From an uncultured Bacteroidales bacterium (lineage in GTDB: Bacteria > Bacteroidota > Bacteroidia > Bacteroidales > P3): a stretch of DNA of 7,941 bases. A program made the translations under genes and the position numbers. Within the stretch, counting starts at the first letter, position 1; every line of letters starts with the position of its first letter. The notes beneath the pieces are model-generated. The model was not told the origin of the DNA, searched no databases, and was given only the letters and a program-made list of their open reading frames with translations. The DNA is taken from NCBI GenBank assembly GCA_947177315.1, contig CAMWTX010000066.1:1-7941 (forward strand), read 5' to 3'. Of the stretch, positions 1 through 5,809 are shown in pieces.

Positions 1-53
1 GAGAGCTTCAGAAGCTGCTTCTGTTGAAAGGTCTGTTTCAGGTTCAGGGCCAT
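1..53 (-). CDS. rpoN: RNA polymerase sigma-54 factor RpoN, N-terminus only (partial)
   Basis: Reading the minus strand from the ATG at 51-53 gives MALNLKQTFQQKQLLKL and then runs off the window. This Gln/Leu-rich opening is typical of region I of sigma-54, the segment that contacts core polymerase and the bacterial enhancer-binding ATPases; Bacteroidota RpoN proteins commonly start with a similar LKQ...QQK...L pattern. Only 17 complete codons are visible, so the identification rests on the resemblance of this short peptide to the family. The gene is divergent from the acyltransferase gene, with about 87 bp between the two proposed starts. RpoN is a general transcription factor and is probably not part of the polysaccharide locus; it may mark the chromosomal edge of that locus. 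A chance reading frame cannot be excluded, but the in-frame match from an ATG makes it unlikely. Confidence 0.72.
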   Translation of the reverse strand, partial: MALNLKQTFQQKQLLKL

Positions 54-111
54 GGGATGCGTCTAAAAACAGCACTAAATTACAAAAGCGCCCCGAATAG
101 GCGAAATTTCC

Positions 112-119
112 TATCTTCG
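112..119 (+). promoter_or_regulatory. Possible Bacteroidota -7 promoter element for the acyltransferase gene
   Basis: TATCTTCG lies 21 bp before the ATG at 141. It matches the Bacteroidota housekeeping -7 consensus TAnnTTTG except for one base (C for T). No convincing TTTG -33 element is seen about 20 bp upstream, so this is a weak call. It is embedded in a small dyad, GCGAA (101-105) and TTCGC (116-120), within the rpoN/acyltransferase divergent spacer. No clear -7 match for rpoN was found on the other strand of this spacer. Confidence 0.35.
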
Positions 120-140
120 CGAAAACTTTACCGACAAATT

Positions 141-956
141 ATGTATCATCTGTACAAGCATTGCTGGATATTTGACGGAGCGCCTCATTTGGAAACGGAA
201 GTGAAGCCGGAGGAAGTGAAGCGTTTTTTCGAAAAAGGCGGTTTCATGTTCCGCAATATATTTGATTTCGATACTAAACAGCCCACGGATTTCTGGTTTG
301 TCATCAAGGACTCATTCGGTGGTTTGGAGGAATTGGGGGACAGAACAAGAAGGTCTATCAAAAAGAGTCTCAAAACTTATGATTTCAGATTTGCAGACAA
401 ACAAGAAGTGGCAAAACAAGGTTATCCGATATATCTGAAAGCGCAGCAAAACTATAGAGTTAAAGCTGTGGTGCAGACAAGAGAAGAATTTGAGAGATGG
501 ATAAATTCTTGTACAGAAGATAACGAGTTCTGGATGATGTTTTCCAAAGAGACGGGAGAGGCCGTAGGCTATTCCATCAATACCTTGCAGGAAGATTGTG
601 TCGCGTATAATCAAGCCCGTGTCGATCCCGATTTCTTAGGCAACACCTATCCTTTCTACGGCTTATTCTATGAGATGAACCGCTACTACTTGGAAGAGAA
701 AAAATTCCGGTATGTTATCGATGGGGCACGTTCACTTACTGAACACAGCAATATACAAAATTTTCTGATAGATCGATTCGGCTTCCGCAAAGCGTATTGC
801 AGGATAAAAATCTACTATAAACAGCCTTTCAAGACCCTCTTGATGCTTTTATACCCCTTCCGCAGATTTTTCAAAGATCAACGGTTTGTGGGCATCTTCA
901 GAATGGAGGAAATCCGACGTCAGTTCGCAAAACAGGATTCCATGAAAACCGCATAG
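141..956 (+). CDS. FemAB/GNAT-fold acyltransferase-like protein
   Basis: This 271-residue soluble protein resembles the FemAB/GNAT-superfamily proteins found near Bacteroidota polysaccharide loci. Such enzymes move an acyl, acetyl or aminoacyl group onto cell-wall or glycan precursors; the substrate here is unknown. Visible marks are a basic RRSIKKSL segment near residues 70-77, an acceptor-domain-like stretch containing GYSINT near 143-148, and a C-terminal block from VIDGARS (about 192) through the NIQNFLIDRFGFRKAY stretch (about 204-219), which resembles the end of GNAT/FemAB folds. No signal peptide or clear membrane span is present, so it should act in the cytoplasm. The frame is open upstream to the window edge, but earlier starts (TTG 24, ATG 57) would overlap or crowd rpoN and add unpersuasive sequence; the ATG at 141 follows a -7-like box. 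The 3' end overlaps the opposing ligase gene by 108 bp. Family placement is moderately sure, function uncertain. Confidence 0.6.
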   Translation: MYHLYKHCWIFDGAPHLETEVKPEEVKRFFEKGGFMFRNIFDFDTKQPTDFWFVIKDSFGGLEELGDRTRRSIKKSLKTYDFRFADKQEVAKQGYPIYLKAQQNYRVKAVVQTREEFERWINSCTEDNEFWMMFSKETGEAVGYSINTLQEDCVAYNQARVDPDFLGNTYPFYGLFYEMNRYYLEEKKFRYVIDGARSLTEHSNIQNFLIDRFGFRKAYCRIKIYYKQPFKTLLMLLYPFRRFFKDQRFVGIFRMEEIRRQFAKQDSMKTA

Positions 957-2243
957 GTAGATAAAGCCTATCGTGCGGTTGAAAAGCACATCAATAGTGC
1001 AGATTGCCAGCAGATTTGCGAACCAAATCCACCAAAAGAGACTCTTCCTGTGCCACACATCGCGCAAAATACATAGAAAGAGCCAAACAAAAACAAGGCC
1101 ACCCATAACACCGCAAGCATTCAGCATCATAAGAAGTTGATTGTGAGGGTGTGTTAGTGGTTTTTCTTGCGGATAATATTTTTCGTAGCGTTTTTCAAAC
1201 TCCTGTGTGTAAAAGATTCCGCTTCCCGTAAGCGGCTTCTCCTTGAACATCTCCCAACTTACCTTATACGAACGAACACGAGGTATGAAAGATGAATCTT
1301 TCTCTGTATCACCCCCTCTTAGAAAATCCCGAGAGGCATATATCGTGCGAGAAAAACGAGAAAAGACCTCTTGGGGCGAATGATGTGTCAAAACCCCTAT
1401 ACACAACAGTATCCCGACAGCCGAAACCCCGGCAAAAACATATCGCTTCTTGCAAAGCGCATATACCCATAATGCAAAAATAGAACACACGCACAAAAAA
1501 GCTGCTGTTTTTGTACATAAAAACAACAAATTAAATATGATACTTCCTGCCACAAAAACCGCCAAAATTTTGCCGTATCCGTGAGCGAAAAACCTATCCC
1601 TCTTAATCCACGCCTGCAAAACAACCACCAAAGCCATGAGTTCGAAAAAGGCCTCGAAAGCCGGATGTGTTAGTCTGCATCCAATTTCCTGTATAAAGTA
1701 TTGGTAACGTAAATATTCAAACATATGTCTTATACTGAACCAAAAACCTTGCTCTCTATATACAGTCAGCCTATTGCTGAAATAAGCTTGCGATAAGGCA
1801 TAAAACTTCCAAAACACGCCTATCATAGCACCCACCACCAAACAAAAAGCAAAAATCCTAAGCCTGCGAGCCGTGAAAAAAGAAGGCGTCATACCCATAA
1901 AAACAAGGGGTATCAGCCACAAACAAAAATATCTTCCACAATAGGAAAGGCTGGCGGAAATATTGCCGAACAAGAAGCAGGATCCAAGCAGAATTCCATA
2001 TAAAACCAAATAGGGAAGCGCATAACGGAACGTGGCGTTCACCCCTTTTTGAGACGGCAACAACAACCTATGCACCAAGGCAAAGCCGAGACAAAATCCC
2101 ATGACATAGGAGTTGAAACGGCTCGGATAGAGGGAAAGCATCATAATCAACAACAAGGAGATGGCTACGGTCTGCAAAGACTGCCAAAGCGAAACATCGC
2201 GCAATCGCGCCAACACTTGTTTTGAAAAAATCAACCAACGCAT
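849..2243 (-). CDS. O-antigen ligase/polymerase family membrane protein (WaaL/Wzy_C-like)
   Basis: This 464-residue polytopic inner-membrane protein has about ten to twelve hydrophobic segments and the signature of the O-antigen ligase/Wzy_C family. A HPAF motif near residue 193 begins the conserved core. It is followed by a long presumed periplasmic loop containing PRVRSYKVSWEMF (about 321-333), KPLTGSG (about 336-342) and THPHNQLL (about 364-371), then GVMGGL before the last helices. In this family the loop arginines and the H of the HxHN block are associated with transfer of undecaprenyl-linked glycan to lipid A-core or to another repeat unit. It may therefore be the WaaL ligase, with polymerase activity an alternative. 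The ATG at 2241-2243 is preferred over a TTG two codons upstream that falls inside the -7 box. The C-terminal 36 codons, including most of the last membrane segment, overlap the opposing acyltransferase gene. It is a single gene facing away from the lipoprotein gene. Confidence 0.85.
   Translation of the reverse strand: MRWLIFSKQVLARLRDVSLWQSLQTVAISLLLIMMLSLYPSRFNSYVMGFCLGFALVHRLLLPSQKGVNATFRYALPYLVLYGILLGSCFLFGNISASLSYCGRYFCLWLIPLVFMGMTPSFFTARRLRIFAFCLVVGAMIGVFWKFYALSQAYFSNRLTVYREQGFWFSIRHMFEYLRYQYFIQEIGCRLTHPAFEAFFELMALVVVLQAWIKRDRFFAHGYGKILAVFVAGSIIFNLLFLCTKTAAFLCVCSIFALWVYALCKKRYVFAGVSAVGILLCIGVLTHHSPQEVFSRFSRTIYASRDFLRGGDTEKDSSFIPRVRSYKVSWEMFKEKPLTGSGIFYTQEFEKRYEKYYPQEKPLTHPHNQLLMMLNACGVMGGLVFVWLFLCILRDVWHRKSLFWWIWFANLLAICTIDVLFNRTIGFIYLCGFHGILFCELTSDFLHSEDAHKPLIFEKSAEGV
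947..980. repeat. Inverted repeat (stem-loop) at the acyltransferase stop codon
   Basis: The left arm AACCGCATAGG (947-957) pairs with CCTA (967-970) plus TGCGGTT (974-980). This gives an 11-bp stem interrupted by a 3-nt bulge (TCG), with a 9-nt loop. The acyltransferase TAG stop (954-956) lies inside the left arm, and the whole element is also coding for the opposing ligase. On the plus strand no T-run follows, so it is not a textbook intrinsic terminator; on the minus strand TTTT follows but lies inside the ligase reading frame. It could slow transcription or protect the mRNA 3' end. Confidence 0.4.
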
Positions 2244-2246
2244 ATG

Positions 2247-2275
2247 CAAAGATAACTTTTTATACCTTTGTGCAA
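2247..2275 (-). promoter_or_regulatory. Bacteroidota-type promoter for the ligase gene
   Basis: On the minus strand TATCTTTG (2254-2247) is a perfect match to the -7 consensus TAnnTTTG. It is preceded after 18 bp by TTG (2275-2273), a plausible -33 element. The box ends only 3 nt before the proposed ATG (2243), so initiation at the usual distance would place the transcript start at or next to the start codon. That suggests a leaderless or near-leaderless mRNA, unless the true start lies further downstream. Confidence 0.55.
2263..2270 (+). promoter_or_regulatory. Bacteroidota -7 promoter element for the FGE-like lipoprotein gene
   Basis: TACCTTTG matches TAnnTTTG and lies 24 bp before the ATG at 2295, allowing a leader of about 20 nt. 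No obvious TTTG lies at the expected -33 distance. The element is 8 bp from the oppositely oriented -7 box of the ligase promoter, so the two promoters overlap. Confidence 0.5.
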
Positions 2276-2294
2276 GTATGAAATCTTTAGCAAT

Positions 2295-3164
2295 ATGAAA
2301 AAAATAGCATTTCTTTCCCTGTGTTTCATCGTATCGGCGAGCCTATATTCCTGCAAACAAAAAAAAGACACCATACCCGCTTCCGTGATAGCGGAAGAGA
2401 TGGCGCGCTTAGAGGCGATAGAAGACAGCATTCCTTCCCCCAACGACTATACGGACACAATTTTCGGCATCCCGTTGGAAATGGTGTATGTGGGGCGTGG
2501 TTCTCTCCAACTGGGGGGGTATCCCGAGCGGGATGGAGAAAGGATTTTCGGGGATGAAAAGCCCGTTCATACCGTTGATTTTTCCGGGTATTTCATAAGC
2601 CGCTATCCTGTTACGCAAGCCTTATGGGAGGCTGTGATGGGCTATAATCCATCCGAATTTCAAGACAATGCCATGAACCCCGTCAGCAATGTATCTTGGG
2701 ATGAAGCACACCTTTTCTGTACCAAACTTAACTTAATCACCGGCCAATGGTATACTCTCCCTTCCGAAGCACAATGGGAATATGCGGCACGGGGAGGAAA
2801 AGGCAGCCGGGGTACGATGTATAGTGGAAGCAATATTCTGTCGTTGGTGGGGCGTTATTCCCGAAGCACCCCGTGTCCGGTAGGACAATATAAACCCAAT
2901 GAATTGGGGCTTTATGATATGAGCGGTGGGGTATGGGAATGGTGCCGAGACTGGTTGGGTGAATACTCGGCAGATTCCGTATTTAACCCCATAGGACCCG
3001 AATATGGATTCCACAAGGTTTTGAGAGGGGGAAGCTGGAACAGCGATCCCCTCTGTTGCCGCATCGCACATCGAAGCGGAGCATCAACCAATACAAAAAC
3101 TTCTACTATCGGCTTTCGTGTGGTGATGAACACCTACCAAAAATTTAAGCCCAGGAGGGATTGA
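2295..3164 (+). CDS. Lipoprotein with formylglycine-generating-enzyme-like (SUMF1) domain, active-site degenerate
   Basis: This is a 289-residue protein. Residues 1-19 form a lipoprotein signal peptide ending in the lipobox LYSC, with Cys20 as the predicted lipidated residue. The following KQKKD is basic rather than the acidic surface-export signal, so a periplasm-facing anchor is more likely. After a short linker, residues about 58-280 carry an FGE-sulfatase/SUMF1 domain (PF03781 type): GDEKPVHTV, RYPVTQALWEAVMG, NPVSNVSWDEA, LPSEAQWEYAARGG, NELGLYDMSGGVWEWC, LRGGSW and the terminal IGFRV. In true FGE two cysteines after GGS activate oxygen; by alignment to human FGE the first is Ser250 here and only the second (Cys255) remains. 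The usual GNVWEW is GGVWEW. Sulfatase activation is therefore doubtful, and a structural or binding role, as in GldK/PorK-like proteins, is likelier. The ATG at 2295 is chosen over TTG 2268 because it starts the signal peptide directly. Confidence 0.88.
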   Translation: MKKIAFLSLCFIVSASLYSCKQKKDTIPASVIAEEMARLEAIEDSIPSPNDYTDTIFGIPLEMVYVGRGSLQLGGYPERDGERIFGDEKPVHTVDFSGYFISRYPVTQALWEAVMGYNPSEFQDNAMNPVSNVSWDEAHLFCTKLNLITGQWYTLPSEAQWEYAARGGKGSRGTMYSGSNILSLVGRYSRSTPCPVGQYKPNELGLYDMSGGVWEWCRDWLGEYSADSVFNPIGPEYGFHKVLRGGSWNSDPLCCRIAHRSGASTNTKTSTIGFRVVMNTYQKFKPRRD

Positions 3165-4563
3165 TTTTCTTTCCTAAGAAGCAAAGGCCAAAAATCACTG
3201 CCAAATAACACGGAACAACAACAAAAGCAAATGTATTTGTAATAATATCGAACCAACCCATCAACATAGAGGACATAAACCAACATAAAATCCCCAAGAA
3301 AACCAATTTGCCGGTGTTAAGCGCAAAATTAAACAGCCCGTACAAAAGGCATGAAAAAACAAACACATAGGCAAGGGCGTTCCCCCATCCCCCCAAGACA
3401 TAAAGTGTACCGAAAAAAGTGCGCACATTGGTCTCCTTATCGTTGGTTGTGATTTTGACGAACTTATCGTTAAGATTAGAAACATAGTTTCTATTGCCGG
3501 TAAACCTCTTGCCGATATTGATGAAAGGTGCAAAAATCTTCTCCGGTGCTTTCTCTTCGATTGTGTTTTGTGCCAAATCCTCGCTTAAGCCATAAACCCC
3601 TGCTACCATATAGGTAACGGCGTGTCTGCTGATAAAGGAGATAATCCACACCTTGAATTCCTTTTGTTGTTTCTTCTCTGTGGCTTGTTGTTTTATCTTT
3701 TCAACATCTATATCGGCCTGTTTTTCTTTAGCCGCCACCTCTATAGGGTTTTTCTCCACCACTACCTCCACCGTCTTTTTCTCTACCCCTATATCAATAG
3801 ACTTTTTTGCAATCTCTGCCTCCACTAATTTTTCTTCATAGGCCACATAGAGGGTCAACCAATACGTGGCAAAAAAGAAAGCCAAACCTGTAAAAACAGA
3901 TACAAGGATAACTTTTATGCCGAATTTTGTTTTCCCTGTCAAGAGCCGCAATAAAAGTCCGGCAGCCATAGGAATCAAAAACCAGCATTTGGATAGATAG
4001 AGCAAAGCCACGCCAAAAAAGCCAAGCACATAGAGCCAATAGCGTTTGTGTTCCTTATCCGCAGAAAACAGCCAAAAGATATTCAGCCCCGTAATCACTG
4101 CGGAAAGATGTCCGAAAAAGCCATGCGATGCCCATGCCTGCGCAAAGTTTTCCCCTCCCGGTATCAAGCCTTTTGCATACTTAAGATAGAAAAACCAAAA
4201 GAGAAAAAGTGCAAAGATGCCCCATGTAATATATTCCATTATCCGGAGGGTGAAGGAGGAAACTGTAAATTCTTTGGCCATTGCCAATTCGGAGTTGCTT
4301 TGATTTTTCCGTCTTTGCAGCAATCCCAAAATACAGCTCGGCACAAAAAACACCGCCAATCCAACCACCCAAACCCAAATGCTCGGATAGTAGAACGGCA
4401 AAAAACCCATTCTGCCATCAAAACAAAGAGCAAGCGTCAACACCACGGCATAAGGCACCGAAAGACAGTTGAGCGGGGTGAACCATGTGTTCCAAAGTTT
4501 TCTTTCAGCAAAAGCCAAAAGTACTACTTCCAAATAGAGGATTACAACAGGAAGGAAATTCAT
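3145..4563 (-). CDS. Polytopic membrane protein, probable repeat-unit polymerase (Wzy-like), with repeat insertion
   Basis: This 472-residue protein has about ten predicted membrane segments and is the last gene of the minus-strand glycan cluster. It is a clear paralog of the gene just upstream: the first 85 residues align without gaps with about 39 identities by hand, including TPLN and FYYPS. TNVRTFFGTL (378-387) and MGWFD (435-439) are also shared. Size, topology, an arginine in a presumed outer loop and the neighbours suggest an O-antigen/capsule polymerase that joins repeat units at the periplasmic face; there is no invariant motif to prove it. Unlike the paralog, it carries a charged insertion of about 50-60 residues after the helix at 216-240, mostly five 9-residue repeats (246-290) and a KQQ-rich tail. 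The ATG lies 4 nt after the upstream stop, implying co-translation. Its last 20 bp overlap the end of the convergent lipoprotein gene. Confidence 0.68.
   Translation of the reverse strand: MNFLPVVILYLEVVLLAFAERKLWNTWFTPLNCLSVPYAVVLTLALCFDGRMGFLPFYYPSIWVWVVGLAVFFVPSCILGLLQRRKNQSNSELAMAKEFTVSSFTLRIMEYITWGIFALFLFWFFYLKYAKGLIPGGENFAQAWASHGFFGHLSAVITGLNIFWLFSADKEHKRYWLYVLGFFGVALLYLSKCWFLIPMAAGLLLRLLTGKTKFGIKVILVSVFTGLAFFFATYWLTLYVAYEEKLVEAEIAKKSIDIGVEKKTVEVVVEKNPIEVAAKEKQADIDVEKIKQQATEKKQQKEFKVWIISFISRHAVTYMVAGVYGLSEDLAQNTIEEKAPEKIFAPFINIGKRFTGNRNYVSNLNDKFVKITTNDKETNVRTFFGTLYVLGGWGNALAYVFVFSCLLYGLFNFALNTGKLVFLGILCWFMSSMLMGWFDIITNTFAFVVVPCYLAVIFGLCFLGKKINPSWA
3694..3828 (-). repeat. Five degenerate 27-nt tandem repeats inside the downstream polymerase gene
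   Basis: The stretch divides exactly into five in-frame 27-nt units: 3802-3828, 3775-3801, 3748-3774, 3721-3747 and 3694-3720. In reading order they encode LVEAEIAKK, SIDIGVEKK, TVEVVVEKN, PIEVAAKEK and QADIDVEKI. The pattern is variable, then alternating aliphatic and acidic residues, then a basic pair. The coding strand is strongly purine-rich. By the positive-inside rule (basic KTK before the helix at 216-240) the repeats would face the periplasm. The units are diverged at DNA level, so this looks like an old expansion rather than an actively slipping microsatellite. Confidence 0.75.
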
Positions 4564-4567
4564 GGTT

Positions 4568-5809
4568 TTATCTTTTAAAGTTTATAAAACGTTTCTGTAT
4601 AAGGGTTATCGCCACCATCCAAAAAGGTATCTCGAAAACACTCAACAGATAGGGAAAAAAATCAAACCACCCCATAAACAATACCGTACAGGTCCAAGCA
4701 CATAACAGCACTGTGCAAGTGTTCCTATAGCGACGGAACAAGCCGAAAAAAAACTGGCAGCCAACACCGAACAGCAAGCAACATACTACAAATCCTATAG
4801 GGTGGGTAAAGACAAACAAGGTGCCAAAAAACGTGCGCACGTTGGTGCGGGCGATGCCTGTGTACAGGTATTCGGGATTCATACCCGAAATAACGGGTTG
4901 GCCGGTAATCGTGTACCAAAGATTGTAGAAAGGCGTGAAGATATGTTGCAGTCCAGGTTCTTCCAAGATGCCTTGCTGCATATCCACGCTCAATCCCAGC
5001 GTTCCCGAAGTGAGATAATGTACGAACAGGCTTGTGATAGATCTGAGTTGCGCACCTACGGAGGTAGCTTCTGGAAACTGTTGGTTCCCGGATATGTAAA
5101 TCCACAGATAACTGGCAAAGAATACCGCAACCACTCCGCCACCTATCCATAGCAAATATTTTAACTTGAATTTAAGCCGTTCGGTTATCAGCAGTGCAAA
5201 GAGAACCGCTAGCAAAGGCAATATAATTCCACTCTTTACCTGATAGACAAACAGAAAAAAGAGAATAAATGCCGATATAATCCAAGTAGGCCAACGGCGA
5301 TTATCCAACAACAGCAACATCAGTAAAGCGACACTGATAAGCTGCAGATGCCCCGCCCAGCCATTTCCGGAAAACAGAGCTCCGAATTCTTCGTTTCCGA
5401 TGGTGCCTTTGCCTTGCAGGAGGAAAACAATCAAACGAACGCTCAAGGCGATAAGAATGGCGATAGCAAGCCCTATTTCAAAACGATAGGCTCCTTGGTT
5501 AACAGCAAACTCGTTGTTTTCGAAGGAGGCACAACTTGTGTTCCGTGCCCAAAAACGTCTTTCGGCAAGAAAGAAAAGCCAACCGGGAAGGGCGAACACG
5601 GGCAAACCGATAATCCATGGAATTAGGCTCGGATAGTAGAATTCATCCAATCCTAAACGCCCCGACAAAAGCAAGGTAATTCCCAATATCGCCACATAAG
5701 GCAACATCAGGAAATTGAGCGGTGTGTAGCCGGTTCCCCACATCTTTTTTTCGATTCGGAACAGTAAGACCGCTTCGAGAAGTAGAATGAAGAGCAAAAA
5801 AACATTCAT
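4568..5809 (-). CDS. Polytopic membrane protein, probable repeat-unit polymerase (Wzy-like)
   Basis: This 413-residue protein has about ten hydrophobic segments and is the paralog of the next gene downstream. Shared blocks are an N-terminal helix with conserved Glu, TPLN, GRLG and FYYPS in the first 61 residues, a TNVRTFFGTL block (322-331) before the last helices, and MGWFD (379-383). Polymerase (Wzy-like) function is inferred from topology, the Arg-containing outer loop and position after two glycosyltransferases; sequences of such proteins diverge too far for certainty. An in-frame ATG at 5839 exists, but the ATG at 5809 is preferred because it forms a TGA/ATG overlap (ATGA, 5806-5809) with the upstream glycosyltransferase stop and gives an N-terminus that aligns residue for residue with the paralog. 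The overlap implies translational coupling. No charged repeat insertion is present: the equivalent loop holds only a short segment around GNQQFPEATS (241-250). Confidence 0.68.
   Translation of the reverse strand: MNVFLLFILLLEAVLLFRIEKKMWGTGYTPLNFLMLPYVAILGITLLLSGRLGLDEFYYPSLIPWIIGLPVFALPGWLFFLAERRFWARNTSCASFENNEFAVNQGAYRFEIGLAIAILIALSVRLIVFLLQGKGTIGNEEFGALFSGNGWAGHLQLISVALLMLLLLDNRRWPTWIISAFILFFLFVYQVKSGIILPLLAVLFALLITERLKFKLKYLLWIGGGVVAVFFASYLWIYISGNQQFPEATSVGAQLRSITSLFVHYLTSGTLGLSVDMQQGILEEPGLQHIFTPFYNLWYTITGQPVISGMNPEYLYTGIARTNVRTFFGTLFVFTHPIGFVVCCLLFGVGCQFFFGLFRRYRNTCTVLLCAWTCTVLFMGWFDFFPYLLSVFEIPFWMVAITLIQKRFINFKR

Noticed and set aside
24..140. Upstream extension of the acyltransferase from TTG 24 or ATG 57
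   Set aside because: TTG 24 overlaps the rpoN start, and both extensions run through the divergent spacer and the -7-like box; the added residues look non-coding.
947..990. Rho-independent terminator for the acyltransferase gene
   Set aside because: The stem is followed by GAAAAG rather than a T-run on the plus strand, so it was recorded only as an inverted repeat.
1292..1624. Small ORFs on both strands inside the ligase gene
   Set aside because: They are shadow frames of a membrane-protein gene with clear family motifs; none has a supported start or motif.
3622..3841. Plus-strand ORFs with repetitive Phe/Leu/Tyr or Ser/Thr content
   Set aside because: They are antisense readings of the 27-nt repeat in the polymerase gene; the periodicity and the paralog alignment belong to the minus strand.
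4048..4578. 176-codon plus-strand ORF
   Set aside because: It lies wholly antisense to the downstream Wzy-like gene, has no recognisable motif and has a composition like a shadow frame.
4725..5150. 141-codon minus-strand ORF
   Set aside because: It is an out-of-frame reading within the upstream Wzy-like gene, whose paralog alignment fixes the true frame.
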